Shown here in pieces: positions 15,905 through 23,899 of a stretch of 47,754 bases of DNA (the first letter of the stretch is position 1; each line of letters opens with the position of its first letter). The position numbers and the translations under genes are program-made. The notes under the pieces were generated by a model. That model had not been told where the DNA came from, did not search any database, and worked only from the letters and a program-made list of their open reading frames with translations. The stretch is taken from positions 1 through 47,754 of the forward strand of contig NZ_FQUL01000017.1 in the NCBI RefSeq assembly GCF_900128965.1, written 5' to 3'. This stretch comes from Ferrithrix thermotolerans DSM 19514. Its GTDB lineage: Bacteria > Actinomycetota > Acidimicrobiia > Acidimicrobiales > Acidimicrobiaceae.

Positions 15905-16672
15905 CTAATCAAGCTTATTGTTCCAAGATGACTTTTTATCTGCCCCTTTATGATGTAGGGGTGGAACTACTACGGTGCTTAGATAAGGAAGAGGACCGTC
16001 AATCTCTGAAAGTGGCAAGACTCTAGATGTAGCTGTGCCAACCTCAACGCCGACTATGGCGCCCTCGAGTCTTCCCGATCGATACAGGGAAGCCTTGATC
16101 TCGGGTATCTTAGATCCACCTTTATAGATCACGACCGCTCTATCTGGGCGTTGCGCCGCAAGGTCGATATCTTTTATGTCCGCCAGTCCACTTAGGAGAA
16201 TCAGCGAGTCGTCTTCATCTGTTAGTTCCATAGGGTGACCCGATAGGACCGCTTGAAACGCCATAACTCCAGGGATTGAACGTATAGATAAAGCGGGATC
16301 CATGGCCTTTAGATACTTTGCCATAAGCCCAAAGGTCGAGTAGATGTTGGGATCGCCAAGTGTTATGAAGGCGACTTTTTTGAAAGAGTTGGAGTTGGCA
16401 ATTGCCAGAATTTGCCGAGACGCCTCCTTAGCACTTTGCTCTCTTAGAGATATCCCCTGTGGTCCTTGGGTCATGTCAAAGAGTATTCTTGTGACTTCGA
16501 TGTCGGGGAGTATCGCCTTTACTACCGACTCCGCCCTACCGGCAGAGTCCTCCTTAGAGGTTGGAGCCGCTATAAGGTCTGCTTCCTCAATCGCCCTAAT
16601 GGCCGCAAGGGTCAACAGGGAGGGGTCACCCGGTCCCACGCCTATGCCTGTGATGGTAATGGACTGTGTCAT
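15905..16672 (-). CDS. cobI: Precorrin-2 C20-methyltransferase (CobI/CbiL)
   Basis: Methylates C20 of (cobalt-)precorrin-2, the entry step after the cobalt branch point. The 255-aa tetrapyrrole methylase shows ITGIGVGPGDPSLLTLAAI, the CobI-specific LIAAPTSK, VAFITLGDPNIYSTFGLMAKYL, IPGVMAFQAVLS and AVVIYKGGSK. It is the promoter-proximal gene of the minus-strand corrin operon. No Shine-Dalgarno sequence precedes the ATG, but a TACATT hexamer ends eight bases upstream, so a leaderless or near-leaderless transcript is possible. I searched the upstream 219 bp for cobalamin-riboswitch boxes on this strand and saw none. Confidence 0.93.
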   Translation of the reverse strand: MTQSITITGIGVGPGDPSLLTLAAIRAIEEADLIAAPTSKEDSAGRAESVVKAILPDIEVTRILFDMTQGPQGISLREQSAKEASRQILAIANSNSFKKVAFITLGDPNIYSTFGLMAKYLKAMDPALSIRSIPGVMAFQAVLSGHPMELTDEDDSLILLSGLADIKDIDLAAQRPDRAVVIYKGGSKIPEIKASLYRSGRLEGAIVGVEVGTATSRVLPLSEIDGPLPYLSTVVVPPLHHKGADKKSSWNNKLD

Positions 16673-16792
16673 CGTCTAAGAATGTAGCAACCCTTTGAGC
16701 AGCATATCGGAGATGTTAGAACAATTAGGAAAACTTTTGTTTACTTTCTGTGGTGGATATGTCACATTTAAGCTATTTTGTTGTCTAAGGGC

Positions 16793-16848
16793 TCGGCATG
16801 AAAGACGATCTCCGCATTAGTGCTAAGGAAAAACCGTCTAGATGCCGA
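16793..16848 (+). promoter_or_regulatory. Nested stem-loop in the leader of the diguanylate cyclase gene
   Basis: Three coaxial inverted repeats fit inside one another: TCGGCAT/ATGCCGA (16793-16799 with 16842-16848), AGACG/CGTCT (16803-16807 with 16835-16839), and TCC-GCA/TGC-GGA (16811-16816 with 16821-16829) closed by a TTAG loop. It lies about 30 bases upstream of the ribosome binding site of the GGDEF gene. No T-tract follows, so it is not a simple terminator. It does not match the c-di-GMP-I or cobalamin riboswitch consensus as I remember them. It may be a structured regulatory leader. Confidence 0.4.
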
Positions 16849-16891
16849 TGTACGTAGCTGGAGTTCTATTTGCAAATGAGGTGAGGTCTTC

Positions 16892-17995
16892 TTGATTAGG
16901 GGAGTCCGGTCAAAGGTGGAGGAGATGGGCAAAGGCGTTAGCTCCTATTTGAACTCTAGCAAACGCCAGAACCACTTCTCGAACCTCTTTTTGAACGAGG
17001 CTCACCTCTGGCTTGCGATCTTCTTCATCGTCGAAGCTTTTGTGACCCTGTATCAGAGTTTTGTCTTTCATCTTGGAGATAGAGCCTTAGACATTCTCGT
17101 CGCTACAGTGGCGCTTTGTGGATACCTAACGGTCTCCAAGATCAGACGCAAGGCCACCACAACGGGGTTTATCTACGCCGCAATCGGAGCAGCGACACTC
17201 TCTAGCTACCTGGCTTACCTCGATACTAACGGAGAACTCTCCGCTATTTTGGTTCTTACTTATGCGTGGCTCGCACTGGTTCTCTACAGTGTTCTCTCGT
17301 TCCGGCAGGCTATGTTAGTAAGCTTCGCCATGGTACTTCTGTACAGTCTCGGCCTTGGTCTAGGGAACGGTTTTGGCCCCGGACTCTCGACGTGGATTCC
17401 CGTTCTGGCGGTTCTCGTTGTGGGCGGAGTGTTTGTATCTAGGGTTATCTCCCGGCTTGGTGAGTTTGCTTACATAGATGAGCTCACGGGTCTACCTAAC
17501 CGCCGCTTTTTGATCATGAATCTGACGAGGGAGATCAAGGCTGCGAGAAGGCTTAAGACACCCTTATCCGTTGCGATCGTCGATCTTGATGACTTCAAGG
17601 TTCTAAACGACTCCTTGGGTCATGTTGCTGGAGATAAAGCCCTGGTAGATCTCGCCTATGCATGGAGCTCTTCACTGCGAGGCAGAGACTTTATCGCAAG
17701 GTACGGCGGAGACGAGTTCGTTGTAGTCATGCCAGAGTGCAACTCTACACAAGCCGAATCCGTGCTGAAGCGTATCTTATCTGCTACCCAGTCGATCTCT
17801 GGAGCCTCCTTCGGTGTTGCTGAGTGGGATAGAAAATCTACCATTGAAGAGTTGCTTATGTCCGCAGACTCCTCGCTCTATGAGTGCAAGAGAAAAAGAC
17901 GAGCAAATGGCGTAGCCTCTCAACGCAACTCAGTTACTCCTATGGGAAGCAGTCACATGATCGACCTTCGATCTGACTCGATAAAGATCTTTTAG
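16892..17995 (+). CDS. Membrane-bound diguanylate cyclase (GGDEF)
   Basis: Makes c-di-GMP from two GTP. The first 190 residues contain about six hydrophobic segments (for example LWLAIFFIVEAFVTLY, ILVATVALCGYLTV, FIYAAIGAATLSSYLAYL, WIPVLAVLVVGGVFV), so the sensor is embedded in the membrane. The GGDEF domain then starts with YIDELTGLPNRRF and VDLDDFKVLNDSLGH and has a canonical GGDEF at residues 272-276. The inhibitory site RGRD precedes it by five residues, so product inhibition is expected. It starts with TTG behind GAGGTGAGG at 16878-16886. It lies between two cobalamin operons, is divergent from cobI, and overlaps the 3' end of cobB by four bases in convergent orientation. Confidence 0.93.
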   Translation: MIRGVRSKVEEMGKGVSSYLNSSKRQNHFSNLFLNEAHLWLAIFFIVEAFVTLYQSFVFHLGDRALDILVATVALCGYLTVSKIRRKATTTGFIYAAIGAATLSSYLAYLDTNGELSAILVLTYAWLALVLYSVLSFRQAMLVSFAMVLLYSLGLGLGNGFGPGLSTWIPVLAVLVVGGVFVSRVISRLGEFAYIDELTGLPNRRFLIMNLTREIKAARRLKTPLSVAIVDLDDFKVLNDSLGHVAGDKALVDLAYAWSSSLRGRDFIARYGGDEFVVVMPECNSTQAESVLKRILSATQSISGASFGVAEWDRKSTIEELLMSADSSLYECKRKRRANGVASQRNSVTPMGSSHMIDLRSDSIKIF

Positions 17996-19389
17996 TAACT
18001 GTCTTTTAGCGAAGCTGCCTGAATGGCTCCAAGATGAAAGTGCATGTAGGAGCTGATAATATTGTCTCTCGCCACTCCGTTAGCGCCGCTTTTACCATAA
18101 CCTACATACCTAAGATCCGATGAGTCGTCTTGGGTCAGGGAGTAGTGGTACTCATGCGCAGGCAAGACCATACCTTTGTGAGTAAGGGGGTTATCTCTGG
18201 TTGCGGTTACCACTCGATAACCGAGCGAGAGCTTTTTGGTCATGTAACTCCGATGGGGTAGTAGAGATACAGCCTCGACCCCATCTATCGCCCTTCCAAG
18301 GAGCATATGGCCGCCGCACTCCGCCCAGAGGGAACCTCCACCTAAAGCAAAGCTCCGAATATCTCTCGTGAGTACGGTGTTCTTGGCTATCTCTTCGATC
18401 TCAAGCTCGGGGTATCCTCCACCAATGTAAAGATGTGTGGTATCTGTGTCAAAGGTGTCTGTAAGTGGGTCGAAGTACCTTATCTTCGCTCCGTTTTCTT
18501 TGAGGATGTCTAAGTTCTCTTCGTAGATAAATGAAAAGGCGCTCCCCTTGGCCACAGATACGATTGGAGTTTCTGTATTATCAAGGAAACGTAGCCTGGA
18601 TACTCTGTGTTTCACTCGATGAACGATAGGTGGCTCTGCTAAGGCTAGGAGTAGGTCCAGATCTACAGAGTTGGATATAGCCAAAGCAGCCTCGTTGAGC
18701 CATATGGCCATTCTCTCTTTCTCTTCGTGAGGCTGGATGAGCCCTAGGTGCCTCGATGGTGTGTGAAGCTCTGGTAGCTTGGGTATCTTGCCTACAATGG
18801 GTACCGAGCATCTTGACAACGATCTGTCCAAGATGGCTTCGTGATTTACTGAACCTACCTTGTTCAAGATCACCCCAGCTATGTTGAGTGACTTTGAGTA
18901 CTCCAAAAACCCCGCAACCACCGCTGCCACGGAAGACGCTACGGAGCTGACGTCTACTAGGAGAACAATGGGAAGCCCAAGAACCTCTGCTACCTGTGCG
19001 GTAGAGGAGAATGGGATCTTTGAGTCTCTTTCTCGGCGTTCAAGATACCAACTCGGCGGTTCTAAGTAGGTGCCGTCAAAGAGCCCCATCACTCCTTCGA
19101 CCAGGAGGAGATCGTGCGGTCCCATGTGTCTAAGGGTGCGACTTAGCCCTTCCTCGCCTCCTGTTAAGAAGGGATCGAGGTTGTAGCTGGCTCTTTTCGT
19201 TGCTAGTCGATGGAACTGTGGGTCTATGTAGTCTGGACCCACCTTTGCTCCTTGAACAGACATGCCCCTGTCTAAGTACGCCTTCATGAGTGCGGCTGAG
19301 ACGGTAGTCTTCCCGCTGCGAGAAGACGTGGCCGCAACGACTAGCCCACGAGAGGATGTTAGATCGTCAAAGGGTAAGTCGTCAGGCAT
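17992..19389 (-). CDS. cobB: Cobyrinic acid a,c-diamide synthase (CobB/CbiA)
   Basis: ATP- and glutamine-dependent amidation of the a and c side chains. Residues 1-200 form a dethiobiotin-synthetase-like domain: VVAATSSRSGKTTVSAALM (P-loop), GAKVGPDYIDPQFH and VEGVMGLFDG. Residues 260-465 form the class-I glutamine amidotransferase-like domain, with YIGGGYPELEIEEIA, Cys in WAECGGHMLLG as nucleophile, and ARDNIISSYMHFHLG with the catalytic His. The length of 465 aa is normal. It is the second gene of a pair with cobO (7-bp gap). The early-cobalt enzymes nearby make cobyrinate a plausible substrate, but hydrogenobyrinate would be needed if CobN acts later. Confidence 0.95.
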   Translation of the reverse strand: MPDDLPFDDLTSSRGLVVAATSSRSGKTTVSAALMKAYLDRGMSVQGAKVGPDYIDPQFHRLATKRASYNLDPFLTGGEEGLSRTLRHMGPHDLLLVEGVMGLFDGTYLEPPSWYLERRERDSKIPFSSTAQVAEVLGLPIVLLVDVSSVASSVAAVVAGFLEYSKSLNIAGVILNKVGSVNHEAILDRSLSRCSVPIVGKIPKLPELHTPSRHLGLIQPHEEKERMAIWLNEAALAISNSVDLDLLLALAEPPIVHRVKHRVSRLRFLDNTETPIVSVAKGSAFSFIYEENLDILKENGAKIRYFDPLTDTFDTDTTHLYIGGGYPELEIEEIAKNTVLTRDIRSFALGGGSLWAECGGHMLLGRAIDGVEAVSLLPHRSYMTKKLSLGYRVVTATRDNPLTHKGMVLPAHEYHYSLTQDDSSDLRYVGYGKSGANGVARDNIISSYMHFHLGAIQAASLKDSY

Positions 19390-19396
19390 TACGTGT

Positions 19397-19921
19397 TTAG
19401 TACTCTATTCCCTTTTTAGCTCGGATACCCTGATCATAGGCGTGTTTTACCTTGGTCATCTCCGTTACGGTGTCAGCAACCTCGATCAGCTCAGCAGGAG
19501 CGTTGCGCCCTGTAAGGATCAGATTGGTTCGCTTAGGACGTTCGGCGATGGTCTTTACGACGTCTTCTAGAGGTATCCAGCCGTAGTTGATGGCATAGGT
19601 GATCTCGTCCATAATGATCATGTCATACTCCCCCGAGCCGATCTTTGCCTTTGCGATCTCCCATGCGTGTGCCCCTAGCTTGGCCGTCTCCACCAAGTCC
19701 TCGGACTCCCATGTAAAGCCATCACCTAGGGCACTCCACTCTATGCCGAGATGGTCAGCGAGCTTTTTCTCTCCGACCTTCCACCTGCCGCTCTTGACGA
19801 ACTGGATCACGCAGACTCGCCATCCCCTCGCCCACGCCCTGCTCATCACCCCGAAGGCGGCAGACGACTTGCCCTTTCCATGTCCAGTGTTTATAAGTAC
19901 TCTTGATTCGACGCGTTCCAC
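19397..19921 (-). CDS. cobO: Cob(I)yrinic acid a,c-diamide adenosyltransferase (CobO/BtuR)
   Basis: Attaches the 5'-deoxyadenosyl group of ATP to Co(I) corrinoids. The 174-aa protein has the P-loop INTGHGKGKSSAAFG, VIQFVKSGRW, the Walker-B-like MIIMDEITYAINYGW and LILTGRNAP. It lacks the 25-30 residue N-terminal arm of E. coli BtuR. The GTG start has no spaced Shine-Dalgarno. A TAGCTT hexamer ends seven bases before it on the coding strand, so the mRNA may be leaderless. An in-frame TAA just upstream limits the start to this GTG or an internal codon. It is divergent from the riboswitch-controlled cobU operon. Confidence 0.95.
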   Translation of the reverse strand: MERVESRVLINTGHGKGKSSAAFGVMSRAWARGWRVCVIQFVKSGRWKVGEKKLADHLGIEWSALGDGFTWESEDLVETAKLGAHAWEIAKAKIGSGEYDMIIMDEITYAINYGWIPLEDVVKTIAERPKRTNLILTGRNAPAELIEVADTVTEMTKVKHAYDQGIRAKKGIEY

Positions 19922-19951
19922 CTTTTATAAGCTAGTATCTCCTAGTACATA

Positions 19952-20080
19952 TTCAGGGAATCTGGTGCAACTCCAGAGCTGGCCCGCAACTGTAACCGGG
20001 GAGTCTACCTCATAGGTCACGGCGTCTTTGACGCTGGAAGGCGAGGATAGATGCTGATTCGGAAGTCAGGATACCTGATA
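19952..20080 (+). promoter_or_regulatory. Cobalamin (AdoCbl-class) riboswitch upstream of cobU
   Basis: The classical conserved blocks appear in order on the plus strand: the AGGGAA entry with GGTGCAACTCC (from 19955), the core GGCCCGCAACTGTAACCGG (from 19981), a GACGCTGGAAGGCG block around 20030-20043 and the closing GGAAGTCAGGATACCTG (20061-20077). It ends about 20 bases before the AAGGAG site of cobU, which fits control of translation or of early termination. It should switch off cobU-cobS-cbiB-cobQ-cobN-chlI/D when cobalamin is plentiful. Its promoter must lie near or inside the 5' end of the divergent cobO. Exact ends are approximate. Confidence 0.94.
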
Positions 20081-20108
20081 TGGATAGAAACTGTAGTTAA
20101 GGAGATGC

Positions 20109-20654
20109 GTGGACGCCGTCGATTTGACACTCGTACTTGGAGGTACGAGATCTGGTAAGTCAGCTTACGCGGAGACCATTTTGGCGCGAGCTGGCGGAGT
20201 TACCTACGTAGCCCCCACCCAGTTAGGTAAAGACGATAGAGAACTTCTAAGACGTGTGCAGCGTCATAGGGAACGCCGACCCGATACCTGGCATACTCAT
20301 GAAGTAATAGATCTCGAAGAACTTGTTGGGTTTCTTTATCAAAAACAGAGATATCCGGTTTTGCTTGACTCCTTTGGCTCTTTGGTTGCAAGAGCCATGG
20401 AGGACTGGGACGAAGAAGGGGCGAGGGCTTACCTGCTCTCGGTCATAGAGGCTATCGTCCGATCCGGCAACTCCCATGTGGTGGTCTCCGAAGAGGTGGG
20501 ACTCTCGCTTCACCCCCTTACCAAGGTAGGTAGAGACTTTGTAGATCTGCTTGGTATGTGCAACCAACGAATCGCTAAATCAGCAAAAGACGTGGTTCTG
20601 ATAGTAGCTGGGCTTCCTCTTGTACTCAAGGGCTCTGGTTCCTTCCTTGCTTAG
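20109..20654 (+). CDS. cobU: Adenosylcobinamide kinase / adenosylcobinamide-phosphate guanylyltransferase (CobU/CobP)
   Basis: Phosphorylates adenosylcobinamide and then adds GMP to form AdoCbi-GDP. The 181-aa chain has the P-loop LVLGGTRSGKSAYAE at residues 8-22, YVAPTQLGKDDRELLRRVQRHRERRPDTW with the guanylylated-His region, VLLDSFGSLVARAM and VVSEEVGLSLHP. Its start is GTG with AAGGAG four bases upstream, directly below the cobalamin riboswitch. It is the first gene of the nucleotide-loop assembly operon. Confidence 0.95.
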   Translation: MDAVDLTLVLGGTRSGKSAYAETILARAGGVTYVAPTQLGKDDRELLRRVQRHRERRPDTWHTHEVIDLEELVGFLYQKQRYPVLLDSFGSLVARAMEDWDEEGARAYLLSVIEAIVRSGNSHVVVSEEVGLSLHPLTKVGRDFVDLLGMCNQRIAKSAKDVVLIVAGLPLVLKGSGSFLA

Positions 20655-20670
20655 AGATATCGGAGCCTCT

Positions 20671-21399
20671 GTGTCGTTTTTGACGATACTTCCCGGGGGA
20701 AGATCTCCGATGACCCTAAGAGGAGCGATATGGTTTTGGGTGGCGGGGCTGCTCGTGGCTACTTTGGACGTCTCTTTGTTCGTGGTCTTCTTTCATGTAC
20801 TTACCAAGATGGAGACAGCAGTGATAGTCGTATTAGCAGACGGCGTAGTCACTCGAGGGATGCACTACGACGCTGTGGCGGACTTTTCTGATGGGTTTTT
20901 TGCTCCTTTGGATCGTAACAAGAGGCTAAAGGCCATGGGTGACTCTCGGCTCGGTGCTTTTGGTGCCATGGGGCTCATAGCAGTGGTACTACTTAGGGTG
21001 GCCGCATTCGCCTCATTTAGCACCTCTGAGATGTATCTATTTATACCCTTGGCGGTGGCGTCTAGAGATCTCATGGCGATAGCTCTGTACTTCTACCCTT
21101 CCGCTAAGAAAGAAGGTTTCTTTTACTACTTTTTGAGCGGTGACGACCTAAGCCGTAGATCTAAAGCTGTGCGAAGGTTTGTTGTCATAGGTATCTTCTT
21201 GCTCAGCGGAGTCGCAGCGTTTGAGATGGAGGGGATATGGTCGATAGTCGCCGTGGTACTTGAAGCATCCGTGTTCTTTGCGGTGATGCAGTGGTCCATA
21301 GGGTCGATAGATGGCGTTACAGGCGACGTCGTCGGCGGCGGAGGTATCCTGGCAGAGTCCGTGGCACTTGTTGCCATCTCGCTGGTGGGGTTGCGATGA
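20671..21399 (+). CDS. cobS: Adenosylcobinamide-GDP ribazoletransferase (cobalamin synthase, CobS/CobV)
   Basis: An integral membrane enzyme that joins AdoCbi-GDP with alpha-ribazole or its phosphate. Visible are the N-terminal SFLTILPGG, several hydrophobic segments, and the active-site signature GMHYDAVADFSDGFFAP with the metal-binding Asp residues, followed by RLKAMGDSRLGAFGAMGL. The C-terminal GVTGDVVGGGGILAE is also typical. I place the start at GTG 20671, with GGAG five bases upstream. TTG 20647 would add MLRDIGAS, and TTG 20620 would overlap cobU by 35 bp, so the start is uncertain. The stop shares ATGA with cbiB. Confidence 0.92.
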   Translation: MSFLTILPGGRSPMTLRGAIWFWVAGLLVATLDVSLFVVFFHVLTKMETAVIVVLADGVVTRGMHYDAVADFSDGFFAPLDRNKRLKAMGDSRLGAFGAMGLIAVVLLRVAAFASFSTSEMYLFIPLAVASRDLMAIALYFYPSAKKEGFFYYFLSGDDLSRRSKAVRRFVVIGIFLLSGVAAFEMEGIWSIVAVVLEASVFFAVMQWSIGSIDGVTGDVVGGGGILAESVALVAISLVGLR

Positions 21400-22349
21400 G
21401 GGTGAGAAGAGCACTGCGTAATGGCGCTTTGGTACTAGTTGCTCTTTGGGGTGACCGAGTCTTTGGGGATCCCCCAGATAACTTGCACCTCGTAGCCTAC
21501 TTCGGACGTCTTGCAGGATATCTCGAGCGTCACCTGTATAAAAACTCAAAGGTAGCAGGTGGAGCTGTGTCGTCTTTATCGCTTGCAGCTGTGTTTTCAC
21601 TGCTGCTTGTTTTAGAGAGAGCAAGCTGGCCGTTTGAGCTTTTAACGCTTTACTTTTCAATCGCTGACTCACAGCTTAGAGACGTGGTTCATGAGGTGGC
21701 TAGCTCTATTCAAAGTGGCGACATCGTCTCGGCAAGGAGGCATGTGCAAAAGATCGTGGGAAGAGACTCCGGATCTTTAGATGAGGCGGAGGTGTTACGT
21801 GCCGCATTTGAGTCTTTGGCGGAGAACTCTTCGGATGGTGCTGTCGGTCCAATCTTCTTTGGTACGGTCTTTGGTGTAAAGGCAGCCGCTCTTTATCGGG
21901 CGATCAACACAATGGACTCAATGTTCGGCCATAAAAGCAAGCGGTACAAGGAGTTTGGGTTTATACCAGCCAAAGTAGACGACATCGTAAATCTCATACC
22001 CGCTCGGCTGACGTGGTTGTGCGCGTATCTGCTTTCGGGTCCGAGAGAAAGAGATTCGATGCGCAAAGGTCTAAAGGCGGCAAGGCAGCACCCCTCACCA
22101 AACGCTGGCGTCGTTGAAGCAGCCTTTGCGTGCAGGTTTGGCGTAAGGGTTGGAGGTGTAAACAGCTATGAAGGACGGATCGAAGAGAGGGTTCGCTTTG
22201 GGGGTGAAAAAGAGGTGGATCTACAGTCGCTCCTTGACGCTTTGGTGTTTGAGAGGCGGGTCGTTGACGTCGCTTATCTGTTCTCTTTGATCGTCTCTGT
22301 GGTGGTTTGGACTTTGGTAGAAGGTCGAGGGACGTGGGAAGGGCGCTAA
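21396..22349 (+). CDS. cbiB: Adenosylcobinamide-phosphate synthase (CbiB/CobD)
   Basis: Attaches the aminopropanol (phosphate) arm to adenosylcobyric acid at the membrane. The 317-aa protein shows the family blocks DRVFGDPPDNLHLVAYFGR, RDVVHEVASSI, IVGRDSGSLDEAEVLRAAFESLAENSSDGAVGPIFF (catalytic core), AALYRAINTMDSMFGHK, and KVDDIVNLIPARLTW, followed by HPSPNAGVVEAAFA. Hydrophobic segments flank these. The frame is open upstream to 21291, but the ATG at 21396 overlapping the cobS stop (ATGA) is the evident start. Confidence 0.95.
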   Translation: MRVRRALRNGALVLVALWGDRVFGDPPDNLHLVAYFGRLAGYLERHLYKNSKVAGGAVSSLSLAAVFSLLLVLERASWPFELLTLYFSIADSQLRDVVHEVASSIQSGDIVSARRHVQKIVGRDSGSLDEAEVLRAAFESLAENSSDGAVGPIFFGTVFGVKAAALYRAINTMDSMFGHKSKRYKEFGFIPAKVDDIVNLIPARLTWLCAYLLSGPRERDSMRKGLKAARQHPSPNAGVVEAAFACRFGVRVGGVNSYEGRIEERVRFGGEKEVDLQSLLDALVFERRVVDVAYLFSLIVSVVVWTLVEGRGTWEGR

Positions 22350-23863
22350 TAGTAACTGGTACAAGCTCGAGTGCCGGCAAGTCTACTCTAGTTAGTGCCC
22401 TGGGCCGAGTGTTAGCTGACCAAGGGGTAAAGGTGGCGCCCTTCAAAGGTCAGAACATGGCGCTTAACTCTATGGTGACTCGGTCAGGGCACGAGATTGC
22501 ACGGGCCCAGTACACTCAGTCTCTTGCGTGTAGGACCGAGGCGGTGGTGGAGATGAACCCCGTGCTGTTGAAGCCTACCTCTGAGCACTCTTCGCAGGTC
22601 GTAGTGATGGGTAGGCCGATGTATGAAAGCTCGGGGGTCTCTTATCAGCTACTAAAAAAGCAGCTAAGAGCTACGGTGGAAGAAGCTCTAGAGGAGCTGT
22701 TGGGTCGGTACGACTTTGTGCTACTTGAAGGGGCCGGCTCACCAGCAGAGATCAATCTAATGAGCAACGACCTTGTAAATTTGGGTCTCGCCAAGCGGTT
22801 CAACATACCTTCCATATTGGTAGGAGACATAGAGCGCGGAGGGGTGTTTGCATCGATTTTTGGGACGCTTCAAATCTTACCTCCGGAGCTTTCGGAGCTG
22901 ATCTTTGGGTTTGTCATCAACAAGTTTCGCGGGCAGAAAGAACTTCTAAAAAGCGGCATTGTCGAGCTTGAAGAGCGCCTGGGGGTAACCTCTTATGGAG
23001 TACTCCCATACCTAGCGCTAGACCTTCCCGAGGAGGACTCTCTCTTTAGCTATCGTCAAAAAGAGGTAAAGAGGGCCTCCTCATCTAGGAAGAGACTTCG
23101 AGTGAGTGTCCTTAGGTTCCCCTATCTGTCAAACGCATCTGACTTCGATCCCCTGATCTTAGAGGACGACCTCGAGGTGATCTTTACCGACTCTCCCTCA
23201 GATATAAAAAGCAGTGATCTCGTAGTGCTTCCAGGTTCTAAATGCACGGTTGCGGATCTCAACTGGATCAGGGAGTGTGCTTTAGATGACGCTCTTAGTA
23301 GTGCCCAAAGAGCTGGTTCGGTGATCTTTGGTGTCTGCGGAGGCTTTCAGATGTTGGGAGGGGAGATCAAAGACGGTGTGGAGTCGGAGTTTGACTCTGC
23401 CTTAGGACTTTGCCATCTACCCATAACGACGACGTTTCAAAGAGATAAGGTGCTTAGGCAGATAAAGGGCGTGTGTGTGGCCAACTCCTTATCCGATCGT
23501 CTTGTCTCGGGGTACCAGATACACATGGGTATCATAGATGCATCCGGGGCATCGCCGTTGTTCCGGGTGAGATCACTCTCTTTGGGTGAAGGAGGAGAGG
23601 AGTTCTTAGAAGGTGCTGTCTCTGCCTCCTTTAGTGTCTTTGGGACCACTATCCATGGGATCTTTGAGTGCGATGGTTTTCGGGCTGGTTTTCTCTCCCT
23701 GGTTGCACAGAGGGTGTCTAAAAGCTTTACCCCAAGCCTTCGCAGCTACAAAGATCATCTCGAAGAGAGCTTCGACAGGCTTGCAGATGTGACGTCCCGT
23801 GAGATAGACGTCGCAGGGATCTTCGAACAAGCCAAAAGATGGAAACCCAAAGAAAGTATTTAA
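22334..23863 (+). CDS. cobQ: Cobyric acid synthase (CobQ/CbiP)
   Basis: Amidates the b, d, e and g side chains of adenosylcobyrinic diamide with glutamine and ATP. The N-terminal half shows IVTGTSSSAGKSTLVSAL, PFKGQNMALNSMVT, GHEIARAQYTQSLACR, MNPVLLKPTSE, VLLEGAGSPAEINL and VGDIERGGVFASIFGTL. The glutamine amidotransferase half has VLPGSKCTVADL, the nucleophile Cys in FGVCGGFQMLGG, and His in YQIHMGI and TTIHGIFE. I choose GTG 22334 (509 aa), which has AGAAGG nine bases upstream and overlaps the end of cbiB by 16 bp. A TTG at 22307 is a longer option without family similarity. Confidence 0.95.
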   Translation: MGRALIVTGTSSSAGKSTLVSALGRVLADQGVKVAPFKGQNMALNSMVTRSGHEIARAQYTQSLACRTEAVVEMNPVLLKPTSEHSSQVVVMGRPMYESSGVSYQLLKKQLRATVEEALEELLGRYDFVLLEGAGSPAEINLMSNDLVNLGLAKRFNIPSILVGDIERGGVFASIFGTLQILPPELSELIFGFVINKFRGQKELLKSGIVELEERLGVTSYGVLPYLALDLPEEDSLFSYRQKEVKRASSSRKRLRVSVLRFPYLSNASDFDPLILEDDLEVIFTDSPSDIKSSDLVVLPGSKCTVADLNWIRECALDDALSSAQRAGSVIFGVCGGFQMLGGEIKDGVESEFDSALGLCHLPITTTFQRDKVLRQIKGVCVANSLSDRLVSGYQIHMGIIDASGASPLFRVRSLSLGEGGEEFLEGAVSASFSVFGTTIHGIFECDGFRAGFLSLVAQRVSKSFTPSLRSYKDHLEESFDRLADVTSREIDVAGIFEQAKRWKPKESI

Positions 23864-23899
23864 AAGTTCAGTTTCATTTGGAGAGATAGCGGGGTTGAC

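Noticed and set aside
16673-16891. Second cobalamin riboswitch upstream of cobI
   Set aside because: None of the conserved blocks (GGTG...TCC, CCCGCAACTG, AGTCAGGA) occurs on the minus strand there.
21291-21395. N-terminal extension of CbiB
   Set aside because: This open stretch gives an Arg-rich sequence read out of frame from cobS; the ATGA overlap marks the true start.
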